Shown: positions 37,523 to 45,527 of the stretch, one piece after another | Position numbering within the stretch: the stretch's first letter is position 1 | Layout of the letters: each line of letters opens with the position of its first letter | Source: UBA2767 sp965228625 | Lineage (GTDB): Bacteria > Pseudomonadota > Alphaproteobacteria > Rhizobiales > Methyloligellaceae | Direction of reading: 5' to 3' | DNA length: 64,000 nucleotides | Assembly (NCBI GenBank): GCA_965228625.1 | Contig: OZ245829.1 | Coordinates: 1,984,001-2,048,000 of the forward strand | The notes under the pieces: generated by a model | What the model was told of the DNA's origin: nothing | Seen by the model: the letters and a program-made list of their open reading frames with translations, nothing else | Databases searched by the model: none | Made by a program: the position numbers and the translations under genes

Positions 37523-38158
37523 TTAAGCTGTCCGCCCAATTTGCGTGTCTTTTGCCGAATCGCCGACCGGGACGTCACCCAACAAACCCGACCACCATGC
37601 GAGGGCAGTGGTCAGGAGCCCCGCGACGGCACCGACAAAGACAACGATCCAATCAAGTTTGATATCAATTACGTCCCCGAGAATCAGGAGTGCGGCCGCG
37701 GTGAGCGAAGCAGCTACAATTGGGGAAACCGAGATTACTGTCCGAAGTCGCATCCCCCAACCTGCCAAGACCGCCACGGCAATTCCGGTGGCCACTGCCG
37801 GAAACCCTCCGACGAGATAAACCACGACAAAAAAGAAAAGAGTGAGATTCAAAGTCCGCAGAGGGCCAACTGTAAACAGGACGACCGGCAATCCGATCAA
37901 AACGACAGCGCTGAAACATGCCTTGAAAACCGGGCGCTTGTTGCGGAACACGAACAAGGCACCAAGAAAAACCAGAGGGGCAAGAAAGAGTACAGGCACA
38001 ATGAAAGGGAATTGCAGTGCTCCCAGCACTACGGCCAAGGGGAAAGCCGTCAACAGACCGACCGCCGGGCCGACAACCGCAAAGAAGACAGGCACCCAAT
38101 GCAGATGGTTTGGCTTTGCACCGAAGGCGTCCGCAGCCTTTTGGCCTGAGGCACTCAC
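37523..38158 (-). CDS. Low-GC polytopic membrane protein inserted between ruvA and ruvB
   Basis: 211 residues, six or seven hydrophobic spans (about 21-38, 41-65, 78-97, 100-121, 126-142, 150-165, 168-188), no recognised domain. It begins with GTG at 38158 overlapping the ruvA stop (GTGA) and ends 12 bases before ruvB, so it is co-transcribed and coupled. Two 60-base lines I counted (37681 and 37861) are 57% and 53% G+C, while a ruvA line (38401) is 77%, so base composition differs from the neighbours and horizontal gain is likely. Confidence 0.75.
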   Translation of the reverse strand: MSASGQKAADAFGAKPNHLHWVPVFFAVVGPAVGLLTAFPLAVVLGALQFPFIVPVLFLAPLVFLGALFVFRNKRPVFKACFSAVVLIGLPVVLFTVGPLRTLNLTLFFFVVVYLVGGFPAVATGIAVAVLAGWGMRLRTVISVSPIVAASLTAAALLILGDVIDIKLDWIVVFVGAVAGLLTTALAWWSGLLGDVPVGDSAKDTQIGRTA

Positions 38159-38775
38159 CCCGCCAGCTCCTTCAGACCGAGCCGGATGAGTTCAGCGGTC
38201 TCACTCCCCTCACCTGCCTTCCGCTGTGCCGCGGCGATCGCCGCGGCGGCCTGGGCATGCGCATAGCCGAGATTGGTGAGGGCCGAGACAGCGTCGGCGG
38301 CCGCCGGGATTGCCGGCACCGGCTCAGCACCGACTTCGGCAAGCGCCGCGCCGGGCTGTCCCGAGAGAACCATGTTCGGGATCTTGTCTTTGAGTTCGGA
38401 GACGATGCGCTGCGCGACCTTCGGCCCGACGCCGGGGCTGCGCGCCACCTGCGCCTTGTCCTGCAGCGCGACCGCGTTCGCCAGATCCTGCGGCGACAGG
38501 GTGCCGAGCACGGCCAGCGCCACCTTGGCGCCCACCCCCTGGACGCTCTGCAGCAGGCGGAACCAGGCGCGCTCCGCATCGGTGGCGAAGCCGAACAGTT
38601 TGATCTGGTCCTCGCGGACATAGGTTTCGATGGCGAGCGTCGCCGCCTCCCCAACCTGTGGAAGGCTGGTGAGCGTGCGCGGCGAGCAATGCACCTCGTA
38701 ACACACGCCGTTGACGTCGAGCAGCACCCAGTCCTCGCCGAACGCGTCGATGACGCCTTTCAGTTTCCCGATCAT
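38155..38775 (-). CDS. ruvA: Holliday junction DNA-binding protein RuvA
   Basis: 206 residues. Tetrameric junction-binding subunit. MIGKLKGVIDAFGEDWVLLDVNGVCYEV N-terminal OB fold; two helix-hairpin-helix motifs (VQGVGAKVALAVLGTLS and SPGVGPKVAQRIVSELKDK); flexible linker and C-terminal domain ALTNLGYAHAQAAAAIAAAQR that contacts RuvB. ATGA overlap with ruvC upstream; GTGA overlap with the membrane gene downstream. Confidence 0.97.
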   Translation of the reverse strand: MIGKLKGVIDAFGEDWVLLDVNGVCYEVHCSPRTLTSLPQVGEAATLAIETYVREDQIKLFGFATDAERAWFRLLQSVQGVGAKVALAVLGTLSPQDLANAVALQDKAQVARSPGVGPKVAQRIVSELKDKIPNMVLSGQPGAALAEVGAEPVPAIPAAADAVSALTNLGYAHAQAAAAIAAAQRKAGEGSETAELIRLGLKELAG

Positions 38776-39275
38776 TCAGCGGCCTCCAGCCTTGCCCGTG
38801 TGCGGTGATGGGCGTGGGTGATGGCGATCGCCAGCGCATCGGCCTCGTCGTCGCTTTCCGGCGCGGCCTTCGGCAACAGATGGCCGATCATGGCGCGGAT
38901 CTGGTCCTTTCCGGCATGACCCGTGCCGACCACGGTCTTCTTGACCATGTTCGGCGCGTATTCGCTGACGGGCAAACCTGCCAACGCCGGACTCACGAGT
39001 GCGATCCCGCGCGCCTGACCGAGTTTCAGGGTCGCGGCGGCATCCTTGTTGACGAACGTGTTCTCGACCGCGGCTTCGGCGGGTGTCCATGCCGCGAGCA
39101 CCGCGTTGATGCCCTCGAAGAGCTGAACCAGGCGCTCGGCAAGCCCGTCTCCCGCGACGGAAACCACCGTTCCGCTCGCGATGTAGGCCAGCCGGTGGCC
39201 GTCACTCCGGATAATGCCCCAACCGGTGCGCCGCAGACCCGGATCGATGCCGATGATGCGAACGGAACTGTTCAA
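38772..39275 (-). CDS. ruvC: Crossover junction endodeoxyribonuclease RuvC
   Basis: 167 residues from the TTG at 39275. Resolves Holliday junctions. Acidic catalytic residues: Asp in IIGIDPGLRRTGWG, Glu in AAVENTFVNKDAAATLKLGQARG, and the C-terminal Asp pair in ESDDEADALAIAITHAHH. An earlier TTG at 39308 would add 11 residues; GAGGG at nine bases from 39275 favours the shorter form, which also matches the usual N-terminus. First gene of ruvC-ruvA-orf-ruvB. Confidence 0.94.
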   Translation of the reverse strand: MNSSVRIIGIDPGLRRTGWGIIRSDGHRLAYIASGTVVSVAGDGLAERLVQLFEGINAVLAAWTPAEAAVENTFVNKDAAATLKLGQARGIALVSPALAGLPVSEYAPNMVKKTVVGTGHAGKDQIRAMIGHLLPKAAPESDDEADALAIAITHAHHRTRARLEAAE

Positions 39276-39383
39276 GCCTTGAATCCCTCGGAGTTGTGAA
39301 GCGGACAAACCCGGAACGAATCACCTGGCGAGTGTCGCACGGGAGGGGTTAACGGGGTAGCTCCGCCCGGGTCACACGAGAAA

Positions 39384-39414
39384 ACGGCCGGATACGGTTC
39401 CCCGCACCCGGCCG
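39384..39414 (-). terminator. Terminator of the Omp gene at 39456
   Basis: On the minus strand CGGCCGG/CCGGCCG (39408-39414 and 39385-39391) forms a seven-base-pair stem with a 16-base loop, followed by TTTTC. It lies about 40 bases past the Omp stop. Confidence 0.7.
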
Positions 39415-39455
39415 CCAGATTTTGCGCCTAACCGAAACTATGCGCCCAACCGAAA

Positions 39456-40292
39456 CTATTTGTAGGTGATCGGAATCGGTTCGTGGATCGGCGCCGCGCA
39501 GCACCCTCCGCCGAAGCTCCAGCGCAGGCCGACGTGAACGTCGTGCGACGTGATGTCCTCGAACTTGGTCGGTCCGAACGGCCCGACTGCCGGATCGTAG
39601 GTGCGGACTGTTCCCGTCTTCGCATCGCCGAGATCGGTGTAGCGGTAGCCGAAGTCGAACTTCAGATCGTCCGTCAGATCGTACGAAAAGCCGGCGTGCA
39701 ATGCCCAGGCGAAGTTCCACTCGGTGTTCTTGCCGGCATAAGCCAGGCCGTTGCTGACAAGATTGACGTCCTTGAAACCATCGATGGTCACCGCGGCGGT
39801 GCCGATACCGGCGCCGACATACGGGGTGAAGCCGTGCCAGGTGCCGATGTCCCAGTAGCCGTTGGCCAGGAACAGCCATTCCGACTTGCGGGCCGTGTAT
39901 TCGTTGGTCGAGAAGCCGGGTCCGATGCCGGGCGAAACGAACGTGTCCAACCCGGTGAAGTCGGACTTGCCGCGATACTCGCCGGTGATGTCGAGGCGGA
40001 ACCTGTCGGAATACTCATAGCCGAAGCCAAGGCCGATGAACGGCGAGCTGTCGAAGTCGAGATCGATGATCGTGAACCCGCCAGCATCGATGAACTGGTT
40101 CGAAAGGTCGTCGACCTCCTGATTGGTAATGCCGATGAAGCTGCGCAGGTAGAATGCGCCAGGCGCCGAGACAGGTTCCGGAATCGGCACAGGCTCAACA
40201 ACAGGCGGCAGGAGATCAGCGGCGTTTGTGGTGGCGGTTTGGCCCAAGGTCAGGGCCGCTGCAACAATGATCGCTTTACGGAACTTGCTCAT
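39456..40292 (-). CDS. Outer-membrane beta-barrel protein (Omp25/Omp31 type)
   Basis: 278 residues. Signal peptide (MSKFRKAIIVAAALTLGQTA, cleavage near NAA), the proline-rich linker LLPPVVEPVPIPEPVSAPG and an eight-strand barrel (FYLRSFIGITNQ, FIGLGFGYEYSDRFRLDITGEYRG, YVGAGIGTAAVTIDGF, FSYDLTDDLKFDFGYRYTDLGDA) with VHVGLRWSFGG near the end. It continues ten or so residues past the last strand (CCAAPIHEPIPITYK), an unusual Cys-containing tail. Paralogue of the protein at 20773. Confidence 0.9.
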   Translation of the reverse strand: MSKFRKAIIVAAALTLGQTATTNAADLLPPVVEPVPIPEPVSAPGAFYLRSFIGITNQEVDDLSNQFIDAGGFTIIDLDFDSSPFIGLGFGYEYSDRFRLDITGEYRGKSDFTGLDTFVSPGIGPGFSTNEYTARKSEWLFLANGYWDIGTWHGFTPYVGAGIGTAAVTIDGFKDVNLVSNGLAYAGKNTEWNFAWALHAGFSYDLTDDLKFDFGYRYTDLGDAKTGTVRTYDPAVGPFGPTKFEDITSHDVHVGLRWSFGGGCCAAPIHEPIPITYK

Positions 40293-40503
40293 TTTGTACC
40301 CTCAATTTCGCAGTCCGGGCATCCATGCGCAGCGGCGGGGGGAAGCCGAACTGTTTCATATCGGGACTATGGGCTTCAGACTTTAACGAGCCCTTAACCG
40401 TAAATTTTCCTTAGAAATCAGCGATTTTCTGGTCGAAGCCGAAGATCCGGGCGCCGACCCGACGCCCGATCCACCGATGTGATTCGTGAAAAGTCAAGCA
40501 GAA

Positions 40504-40520
40504 CCGGCAAGTTTTGCCGG
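40504..40520 (-). terminator. Weak hairpin after the YebC-type gene
   Basis: CCGGCA (40504-40509) pairs with TGCCGG (40515-40520) around a five-base loop, 25 bases beyond the stop at 40545 on the minus strand. The following stretch is only moderately T-rich, so termination is uncertain. Confidence 0.4.
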
Positions 40521-40544
40521 GCCCCGATGCAGAGGCTTGCACGG

Positions 40545-41291
40545 CTATGCGCCCAGCTTCTCCATCAGCGCATCGGAGACCTCGAAATTGGCGTAGACGC
40601 TCTGCACGTCGTCGGAGTCCTCGAGTGCTTCGAGCATCTTCAGCAGCGTTTCGCCATGCTTGTCATCGAGCTCGATGGCGTTCTGCGGCCGCCAGGCGAT
40701 CGCCGCCGACCTCGGTTCGCCAAGCGACTCTTCCAGAGCCTTGGCGACTTCGTGCAGCGCGTCGGCGTCGCAATAGATGGTGTGGCCGTCGTCGGTCGAT
40801 TCCACGTCATCCGCGCCGGCTTCGATTGCCGCCTCGAACACCTCCTCCGCCGATCCCGCATCGCCTGCAAACTCGATCGCGCCAACACGGTCGAACATGA
40901 AAGACACCGCACCGGTCTCGCCGAGATTGCCGCCATGCTTGGAGAACGTTGCCCGGACCTCCCCCGCCGTCCGGTTCCGGTTGTCGGTCAGCGTTTCGAC
41001 AATGACGCCGACGCCGCCCGCGCCGAAGCCCTCGTATCGCACTTCCTCGTAGTTTTCTCCGCCGGCATCCTGACTGCGCTTGATCGCCCGCTCGATATTG
41101 GCGTTGGGCATGTTCTGCGCCTTGGCCGCCTGAACGGCGGTGCGCAAACGCGGATTCATGTCGGGGTCGGGTGTGCCGAGCTTCGCCGCAACGGTGATCT
41201 CCTTCGCGAGCTTGGAGAATATCTTCGACCGCTTTTTGTCCTGCGCACCCTTGCGGTGCATGATGTTCTTGAATTTTGAATGCCCTGCCAT
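40545..41291 (-). CDS. YebC/PmpR family regulator (TACO1-type)
   Basis: 248 residues, full length. Canonical start MAGHSKFKNIMHRKGAQDKKRSK IF, then NPRLRTAVQAAKAQNMPNANIERAIKR, the VRYEGFGAGGVGVIVETLTDNRNRTAGEVR block and GGNLGETGAVSFMFDRVG. YebC-type proteins have been described both as DNA-binding regulators and as factors that relieve ribosome stalling at polyproline. Monocistronic here; the efp gene is about 10 kb away. Confidence 0.96.
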   Translation of the reverse strand: MAGHSKFKNIMHRKGAQDKKRSKIFSKLAKEITVAAKLGTPDPDMNPRLRTAVQAAKAQNMPNANIERAIKRSQDAGGENYEEVRYEGFGAGGVGVIVETLTDNRNRTAGEVRATFSKHGGNLGETGAVSFMFDRVGAIEFAGDAGSAEEVFEAAIEAGADDVESTDDGHTIYCDADALHEVAKALEESLGEPRSAAIAWRPQNAIELDDKHGETLLKMLEALEDSDDVQSVYANFEVSDALMEKLGA

Positions 41292-41518
41292 CGCTCTCGT
41301 CCGCTGTCGTCAGTCGGGTCCTCGCGTTCCGCTGCCAATCTTTGCGCATCTTATACGGTCGTGCACCGGGAGAATCCAGTTCGCGCCGGTGATCGTACCA
41401 AATGCCGCGTGCGCGGAATCGTGGTTAACAGAGCGTTAACCATCGCGCGACTAGCTTTGGCGATTGCGAAGCACCGGCAATGCGAGGGCCGGTGCGCAAA
41501 TCGTACAAGGAGACTGGC

Positions 41519-41872
41519 ATGGCGCGCGCATCGAAGGCCAAGGACCCTCAATCACTGTCTGACAACCTGAAAGAAGCCACCGCGAACGCCACCGGCCGGG
41601 TGTTGAGTCTGGTGGCCGAAGCAAAAGACCGGGCGGACGCGACCGCGACGATCACCACGATCGCCCAGCTCACACGGTTGTGCGAGCAGGCGGCCGATCA
41701 CATGTCGCAGGCCCATCAGAAACTGTTCGACGGTGAAGAAGGCGGCGAAGAGGCCATCGTGCACCTTGATGCAGCGCTCAAATGCCTCAGGAAGGTCGAA
41801 GTGGAAGGCACCCGCCGGAACGCCAAGTCCAAGAAGGCTCCGAAGAAACAGCGCAGAGCGAAAAGCGCTTAG
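41519..41872 (+). CDS. Hypothetical small basic-tailed helical protein
   Basis: 117 residues, soluble and mostly helical (LKEATANATGRVLSLVAEAKD, TIAQLTRLCEQAADHMSQAHQKLF, VHLDAALKCLRKVEVEG) with a Lys/Arg-rich tail (RRNAKSKKAPKKQRRAK). AAGGAG stands before the ATG at 41519; a frame beginning at 41480 would add 13 residues. It is convergent with the phosphoesterase gene 11 bases away and ends at a 16-bp repeated motif. No family recognised; the tail suggests nucleic-acid binding. Confidence 0.65.
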   Translation: MARASKAKDPQSLSDNLKEATANATGRVLSLVAEAKDRADATATITTIAQLTRLCEQAADHMSQAHQKLFDGEEGGEEAIVHLDAALKCLRKVEVEGTRRNAKSKKAPKKQRRAKSA

Positions 41873-41886
41873 AGCCTTTTCTATCA
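41871..41886 (+). repeat. 16-bp dispersed motif, copy 1
   Basis: AGAGCCTTTTCTATCA begins just inside the stop codon of the plus-strand gene and lies between two convergent genes. The same motif with one or two changes occurs at 52457 and 61586. Confidence 0.6.
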
Positions 41887-42708
41887 CTCCACCCAGAACG
41901 CGGGCTCAATCGCCCGCAATTGCCCACCGATCCGGACCGGTGAGGCTGCCGTCGCGAGGCCCGTCCTGTCGTCGGTCTCGAAGGCGAGGCCGCACAGCAT
42001 CGCCTCGCCCTTGGCCGCTTCGTAACGGCCCTCGGGGATACGCGTCAGGAACCGGTTGAGCGGCTCGCGCTTTTCCATGCCGAGAATCGAGTCGTAGTTG
42101 CCGGTCATGCCCACGTCGGAGATGTAGGCGGTGCCGCCGGAGAGGATCATGTCGTCCGCCGTCGGAACGTGGGTGTGGGTTCCGATAACGGCCGACGCCC
42201 GGCCATCGGCGAAATGGCCCATGGCCTGCTTTTCAGACGTCGCCTCGGCGTGAAAGTCGATGACGATGGCGTCCGCGCCGGTGCCGAGCGCGCACGCCTC
42301 AAGCTCCTGTTCAACCGCGCGGAACGGACACGCCAGATCCGGCATGAACACGAGCCCCATCGGGTTCATCACCAGGACGTCGGCCCCGTTGGCCGCTGTG
42401 AAATGGCCGCTGCCGCGCCCGGGTGTCCCGGGCGGGTAGTTCATCGGGCGCAAAAGGCGGTCCTGGCGTTCGATGAACACGAGCGCCTCGCGTTGGTCCC
42501 AAACATGGTTTCCGGTGGTGATGACATCGACGCCGGCATCGAGCAGTTGCTGGCAGATGACCTCGGTGATCCCGAACCCGCCGGCGGCATTCTCACCGTT
42601 GAGGATCACAAAATCCAGATTGTAGCGCTCGCGCAGCCGCGGCAGCTCGTCCATGACAATTGTGCGCCCCGCCCGACCGACGACGTCGCCAATGAACAGT
42701 ACGCGCAT
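41884..42708 (-). CDS. YmdB-type metallophosphoesterase (TIGR00282)
   Basis: 274 residues. MRVLFIGDVVGRAGRTIV start, VILNGENAAGGFGIT, TGNHVWDQREALVFI, and the HAEATSEKQAMGHFADGRASAVIGTHTHVPTADD block contain the metal ligands of this calcineurin-like family, whose Bacillus member is a 2',3'/3',5'-cyclic nucleotide phosphodiesterase affecting RNA turnover. Three bases separate it from the upstream cyclo-ligase gene, so the two are likely co-transcribed. Confidence 0.93.
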   Translation of the reverse strand: MRVLFIGDVVGRAGRTIVMDELPRLRERYNLDFVILNGENAAGGFGITEVICQQLLDAGVDVITTGNHVWDQREALVFIERQDRLLRPMNYPPGTPGRGSGHFTAANGADVLVMNPMGLVFMPDLACPFRAVEQELEACALGTGADAIVIDFHAEATSEKQAMGHFADGRASAVIGTHTHVPTADDMILSGGTAYISDVGMTGNYDSILGMEKREPLNRFLTRIPEGRYEAAKGEAMLCGLAFETDDRTGLATAASPVRIGGQLRAIEPAFWVE

Positions 42709-42711
42709 GCG

Positions 42712-43302
42712 CTACCTTTCGAATTCAGACGGTCCGGAAGGCGTCAGGACCCAGTCGAGGCGTTCGTCATAGCCCTCATGGGGCACGTTTTCCACCTGCT
42801 GCATGTCGAATGCGAGTCCGACTGCAACCACCTGCCTGTTGTCGCGCAGGTCCGAAAGCGTGCGGTCATAGTATCCCGCGCCGTAGCCCAACCGATAACC
42901 GCGCGCGTCATATGCCAGCAGCGGGACGAGCAATATGTCGGGAACGACCGCGGGAGCGTCCGCGCCGGGTACGGGCACGGAGAATTCGCCTGGCAGCAGC
43001 GCGTCGCCGGGCGACCATCGGCGAAACAGAAGGGGCTTGCCGCGCGCTGCGATCACGGGAAGCGCTATCGGATGGCCGGCGCCGGCAAGCCTGGTGAGCA
43101 GCGCAGCCGGGTCGAGCTCATCGCGGATCGCGGCGTAGGCTGCGACCACGGCGCCAGGCGCCGGGCGCGTGAAATCGAGGCCGTGTCTTGAGACGGCCGC
43201 AGCGGCTTCGGCACGCTCGGGTACACTCAGAGCGCCGCGCCGGGCGCGCATGTCCTCGCGCAACGACCGCTTCGCCGCGTCGATGGAGTGCTCTGAGGTC
43301 AT
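42712..43302 (-). CDS. 5-formyltetrahydrofolate cyclo-ligase
   Basis: 196 residues. ATP-dependent conversion of 5-formyl-THF to 5,10-methenyl-THF. Residues AAKRSLREDMRARRGAL begin the fold; the ATP/phosphate loop is LLVPLLAYDARGYRLGYGAGYYDRTLSDL. Start at 43302 chosen because the family begins near this Met; the frame extends to 43350 into the RNA gene. Lies directly downstream of the 6S-like RNA, the order seen in many proteobacteria (ygfA). Confidence 0.93.
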   Translation of the reverse strand: MTSEHSIDAAKRSLREDMRARRGALSVPERAEAAAAVSRHGLDFTRPAPGAVVAAYAAIRDELDPAALLTRLAGAGHPIALPVIAARGKPLLFRRWSPGDALLPGEFSVPVPGADAPAVVPDILLVPLLAYDARGYRLGYGAGYYDRTLSDLRDNRQVVAVGLAFDMQQVENVPHEGYDERLDWVLTPSGPSEFER

Positions 43303-43339
43303 GGGTCTCGCGGGATTCACGCGGCGGAGGAAACAGACG

Positions 43340-43502
43340 CAAGGCCGCATAAGCCGTCGGAGGTGCGATCCCCTGGGTCCCTACGAAATGTAGGTGGGCG
43401 CCGAGTGACCGGGACCACGATCCCGGTCAGGGTCAGCTCCCTAAGGAGTCGTATCGGCCCCGGGAATGAAACTCCTGACGCACTTCGCAGCCCTGCGAAG
43501 GG
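43340..43502 (-). ncRNA. ssrS: 6S RNA (SsrS) candidate
   Basis: About 160 bases between zapA and the cyclo-ligase gene, the classic 6S location. On the minus strand a 5' GGCTGC (from 43492) can pair with GCGGCC at the 3' end (43348-43343), and GTGCG with CGCAC inside it. Central features include a GACCGGGA/TCCCGGTC eight-base hairpin (43408-43429) and CTAC/GTAG. A TACATT-like -10 box stands just before the 5' end. Boundaries are approximate; 6S RNA binds the housekeeping RNA polymerase holoenzyme in stationary phase. Confidence 0.72.
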
Positions 43503-43579
43503 CAATGTAGGAAACATTCGTTAAGAGTCCAGTAGCAGCCGGTGAAAACGTTTCGGATTGGCTTCCGAGCAGCGGGCCT

Positions 43580-43939
43580 TCAGCCTTTCGCAGCCGCCGC
43601 CTTCTCGTCACCAAGCGCGGCGTTCAGCACTTCGATGCGGTCCGCGACCGCGGCGATTTCGCCCGCCACTCGCGCTTCGTTCGACTTGACGCGCTCCTTG
43701 GATGAGGCCTGCCTGGCTTCTGAGTCCTCGAGCTTCTTTTCCATCTCGGTCAGCTCGTCGGCCACCATCAGGGCGGTCATGAGCAGCAGGCGGTCATCCC
43801 CCACCTGACCGAACTTTTTCTGGAGTTTTTCGTGGCGTTCCTGGACCATCTCGGACAGTTCGACCAGATGATCCTCTTCGCCGTCATCGCATTCGAGACG
43901 ATAGGTTCGGCCATTCAGAGTAACGTTGACGTCAGCCAT
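43580..43939 (-). CDS. zapA: Cell division protein ZapA
   Basis: 119 residues. Small Z-ring-associated protein: N-terminal strand-helix (VNVTLNGRTYRLECDDGEEDHLVELSEMV), GDDRLLLMTALMVADELTEMEKKLED, then a long coiled coil to the C-terminus. Cross-links FtsZ filaments. Start ATG at 43939. Followed by the 6S-like RNA and preceded by a coiled-coil DUF4164 gene, an order common in Hyphomicrobiales. Confidence 0.92.
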   Translation of the reverse strand: MADVNVTLNGRTYRLECDDGEEDHLVELSEMVQERHEKLQKKFGQVGDDRLLLMTALMVADELTEMEKKLEDSEARQASSKERVKSNEARVAGEIAAVADRIEVLNAALGDEKAAAAKG

Positions 43940-43967
43940 TCCTGTCCTTTCGAGGTTGAGCCGTCGA

Positions 43968-44222
43968 CTACTTGCTCTGCAGCATACCCTCGATCGAATT
44001 CATGACCTTATCGATCCGTTGCGCGGCATCTTCGCTTGCAGCGACCAGCTTCTCGTTACGCTCACGCTCCGCATCCAGCCGCGCCTCGAGAGTCTGCACC
44101 TGCTCCTCCAGGGACTCCCGCTGCAGGTCATCCTGTCGCCGGGACGCGACCTTGTCCTCCATCACTTTCAAGGCCGAGTCGAGCCGTTCTGTCGCGGCGG
44201 TTAGTTCGTCTTTGTCGCCCAT
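43968..44222 (-). CDS. DUF4164 family coiled-coil protein
   Basis: 84 residues, almost entirely coiled coil: ELTAATERLDSALKVMEDKV, LQRESLEEQVQTLEARLDAERERNEKLVAA, AAQRIDKVMNSIEGML. DUF4164 proteins are found upstream of zapA in alphaproteobacteria; a Z-ring role is a reasonable guess but not shown. 28 bases separate it from zapA, so they are probably one transcript. Confidence 0.85.
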   Translation of the reverse strand: MGDKDELTAATERLDSALKVMEDKVASRRQDDLQRESLEEQVQTLEARLDAERERNEKLVAASEDAAQRIDKVMNSIEGMLQSK

Positions 44223-44508
44223 AAATACACATCCCCCGATACTCGTGCATTGTGGAAAAAATGCCGCATTTACGGCATCTGGCAGTGATTCGCACCAATC
44301 CCAAGCATGTCAAAGATTAGGCGTGGCTAGAACTGGGCGTCAACAGTTTGACGGTTGTTTGACGGAACAAACAACTGAAAATCCGCCTTTCAATTGACTC
44401 CAAGTGGTCATGCGCCCATTAAGGCGTGGATTTCGGTCTCGCGCCGAGGCCGGACGGCGCCAAAAGTGCGCCGCATCGGAAAATGACAGACGCCAGTGGA
44501 GTGGAATG

Positions 44509-45516
44509 ATGGCAGTTCGTGTTGCAATCAACGGGTTTGGCCGTATCGGCCGTAATGTCCTTCGCGCGATCATCGAGTCGGGACGCGACGATATCGAGGT
44601 CGTGGGGATCAATGATCTCGGGCCGGTCGAGACGAATGCCCATCTGCTGCGTTTCGACTCCGTGCATGGGCGGTTCCCCGGCGAGGTGAAGGTCGACGGC
44701 GACACCATCGACGTTGGCAAGGGACCGATCAAGGTGACCGCCATTCGCGACCCGAAAGAGCTGCCGCACAAGGAGCTGAATGTCGATATCGCTCTCGAGT
44801 GCACCGGCATCTTCAACGACAAGGAGAAGGCGTCGGCCCACCTCGAAGCGGGCGCGAAGCGCGTGCTTGTCTCCGCGCCGGCGGGCGGTGCCGACCTGAC
44901 CGTCGTTTACGGCGTCAATCACGACAAGCTGGAGGATGGCCACACGGTCGTCTCCAACGCATCGTGCACCACCAACTGCCTGGCGCCCGTCGCCAAGGTG
45001 CTGAACGACGCCATCGGCATCGAGCACGGCTTCATGACAACCATCCACGCCTACACCGGGGATCAGCCGACCCTGGACACCATGCACAAGGACCTCTACC
45101 GGGCCCGCGCGGCGGCGATGTCGATGATCCCGACCTCGACGGGTGCGGCAAAGGCCGTTGGCCTCGTGCTTCCCGAGCTCAACGGCAAGCTTGACGGCGT
45201 GTCGGTGCGCGTACCGACGCCCAACGTCTCGGTGATCGATTTCAAGTTCGTCGCCAAACGCGAGACCACACCGGACGAGGTCAATGAAGCGGTGAAAGTG
45301 GCCGCCTCCCAGCAACTGAAAGGGATCCTCGGCACCACCGACAAGCCGAACGTGTCCATCGACTTCAATCATGACCCCCACTCCTCGGTCTTCCACCTCG
45401 ATCAGACCAAGGTCATGGATGGCACGCTGGTGCGCGTCCTGAGCTGGTACGACAACGAGTGGGGCTTTTCCAACCGCATGAGCGATACGGCCGTGGCCAT
45501 GGGCAAGCTTGGCTAG
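44509..45516 (+). CDS. gap: Glyceraldehyde-3-phosphate dehydrogenase
   Basis: 335 residues. Glycolytic/gluconeogenic, cytoplasmic. N-terminal NAD motif VRVAINGFGRIGRNVLRA; catalytic Cys in SNASCTTNCLAPVAKVL; HAYTGDQPTLD with the activating His; C-terminal SWYDNEWGFSNRM. ATG 44509 lies seven bases after GGAG (a second ATG at 44506 adds one Met). The amidase gene follows after 11 bases, so both are co-transcribed. Confidence 0.98.
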   Translation: MAVRVAINGFGRIGRNVLRAIIESGRDDIEVVGINDLGPVETNAHLLRFDSVHGRFPGEVKVDGDTIDVGKGPIKVTAIRDPKELPHKELNVDIALECTGIFNDKEKASAHLEAGAKRVLVSAPAGGADLTVVYGVNHDKLEDGHTVVSNASCTTNCLAPVAKVLNDAIGIEHGFMTTIHAYTGDQPTLDTMHKDLYRARAAAMSMIPTSTGAAKAVGLVLPELNGKLDGVSVRVPTPNVSVIDFKFVAKRETTPDEVNEAVKVAASQQLKGILGTTDKPNVSIDFNHDPHSSVFHLDQTKVMDGTLVRVLSWYDNEWGFSNRMSDTAVAMGKLG

Positions 45517-45527
45517 GCTTGCCTGTC

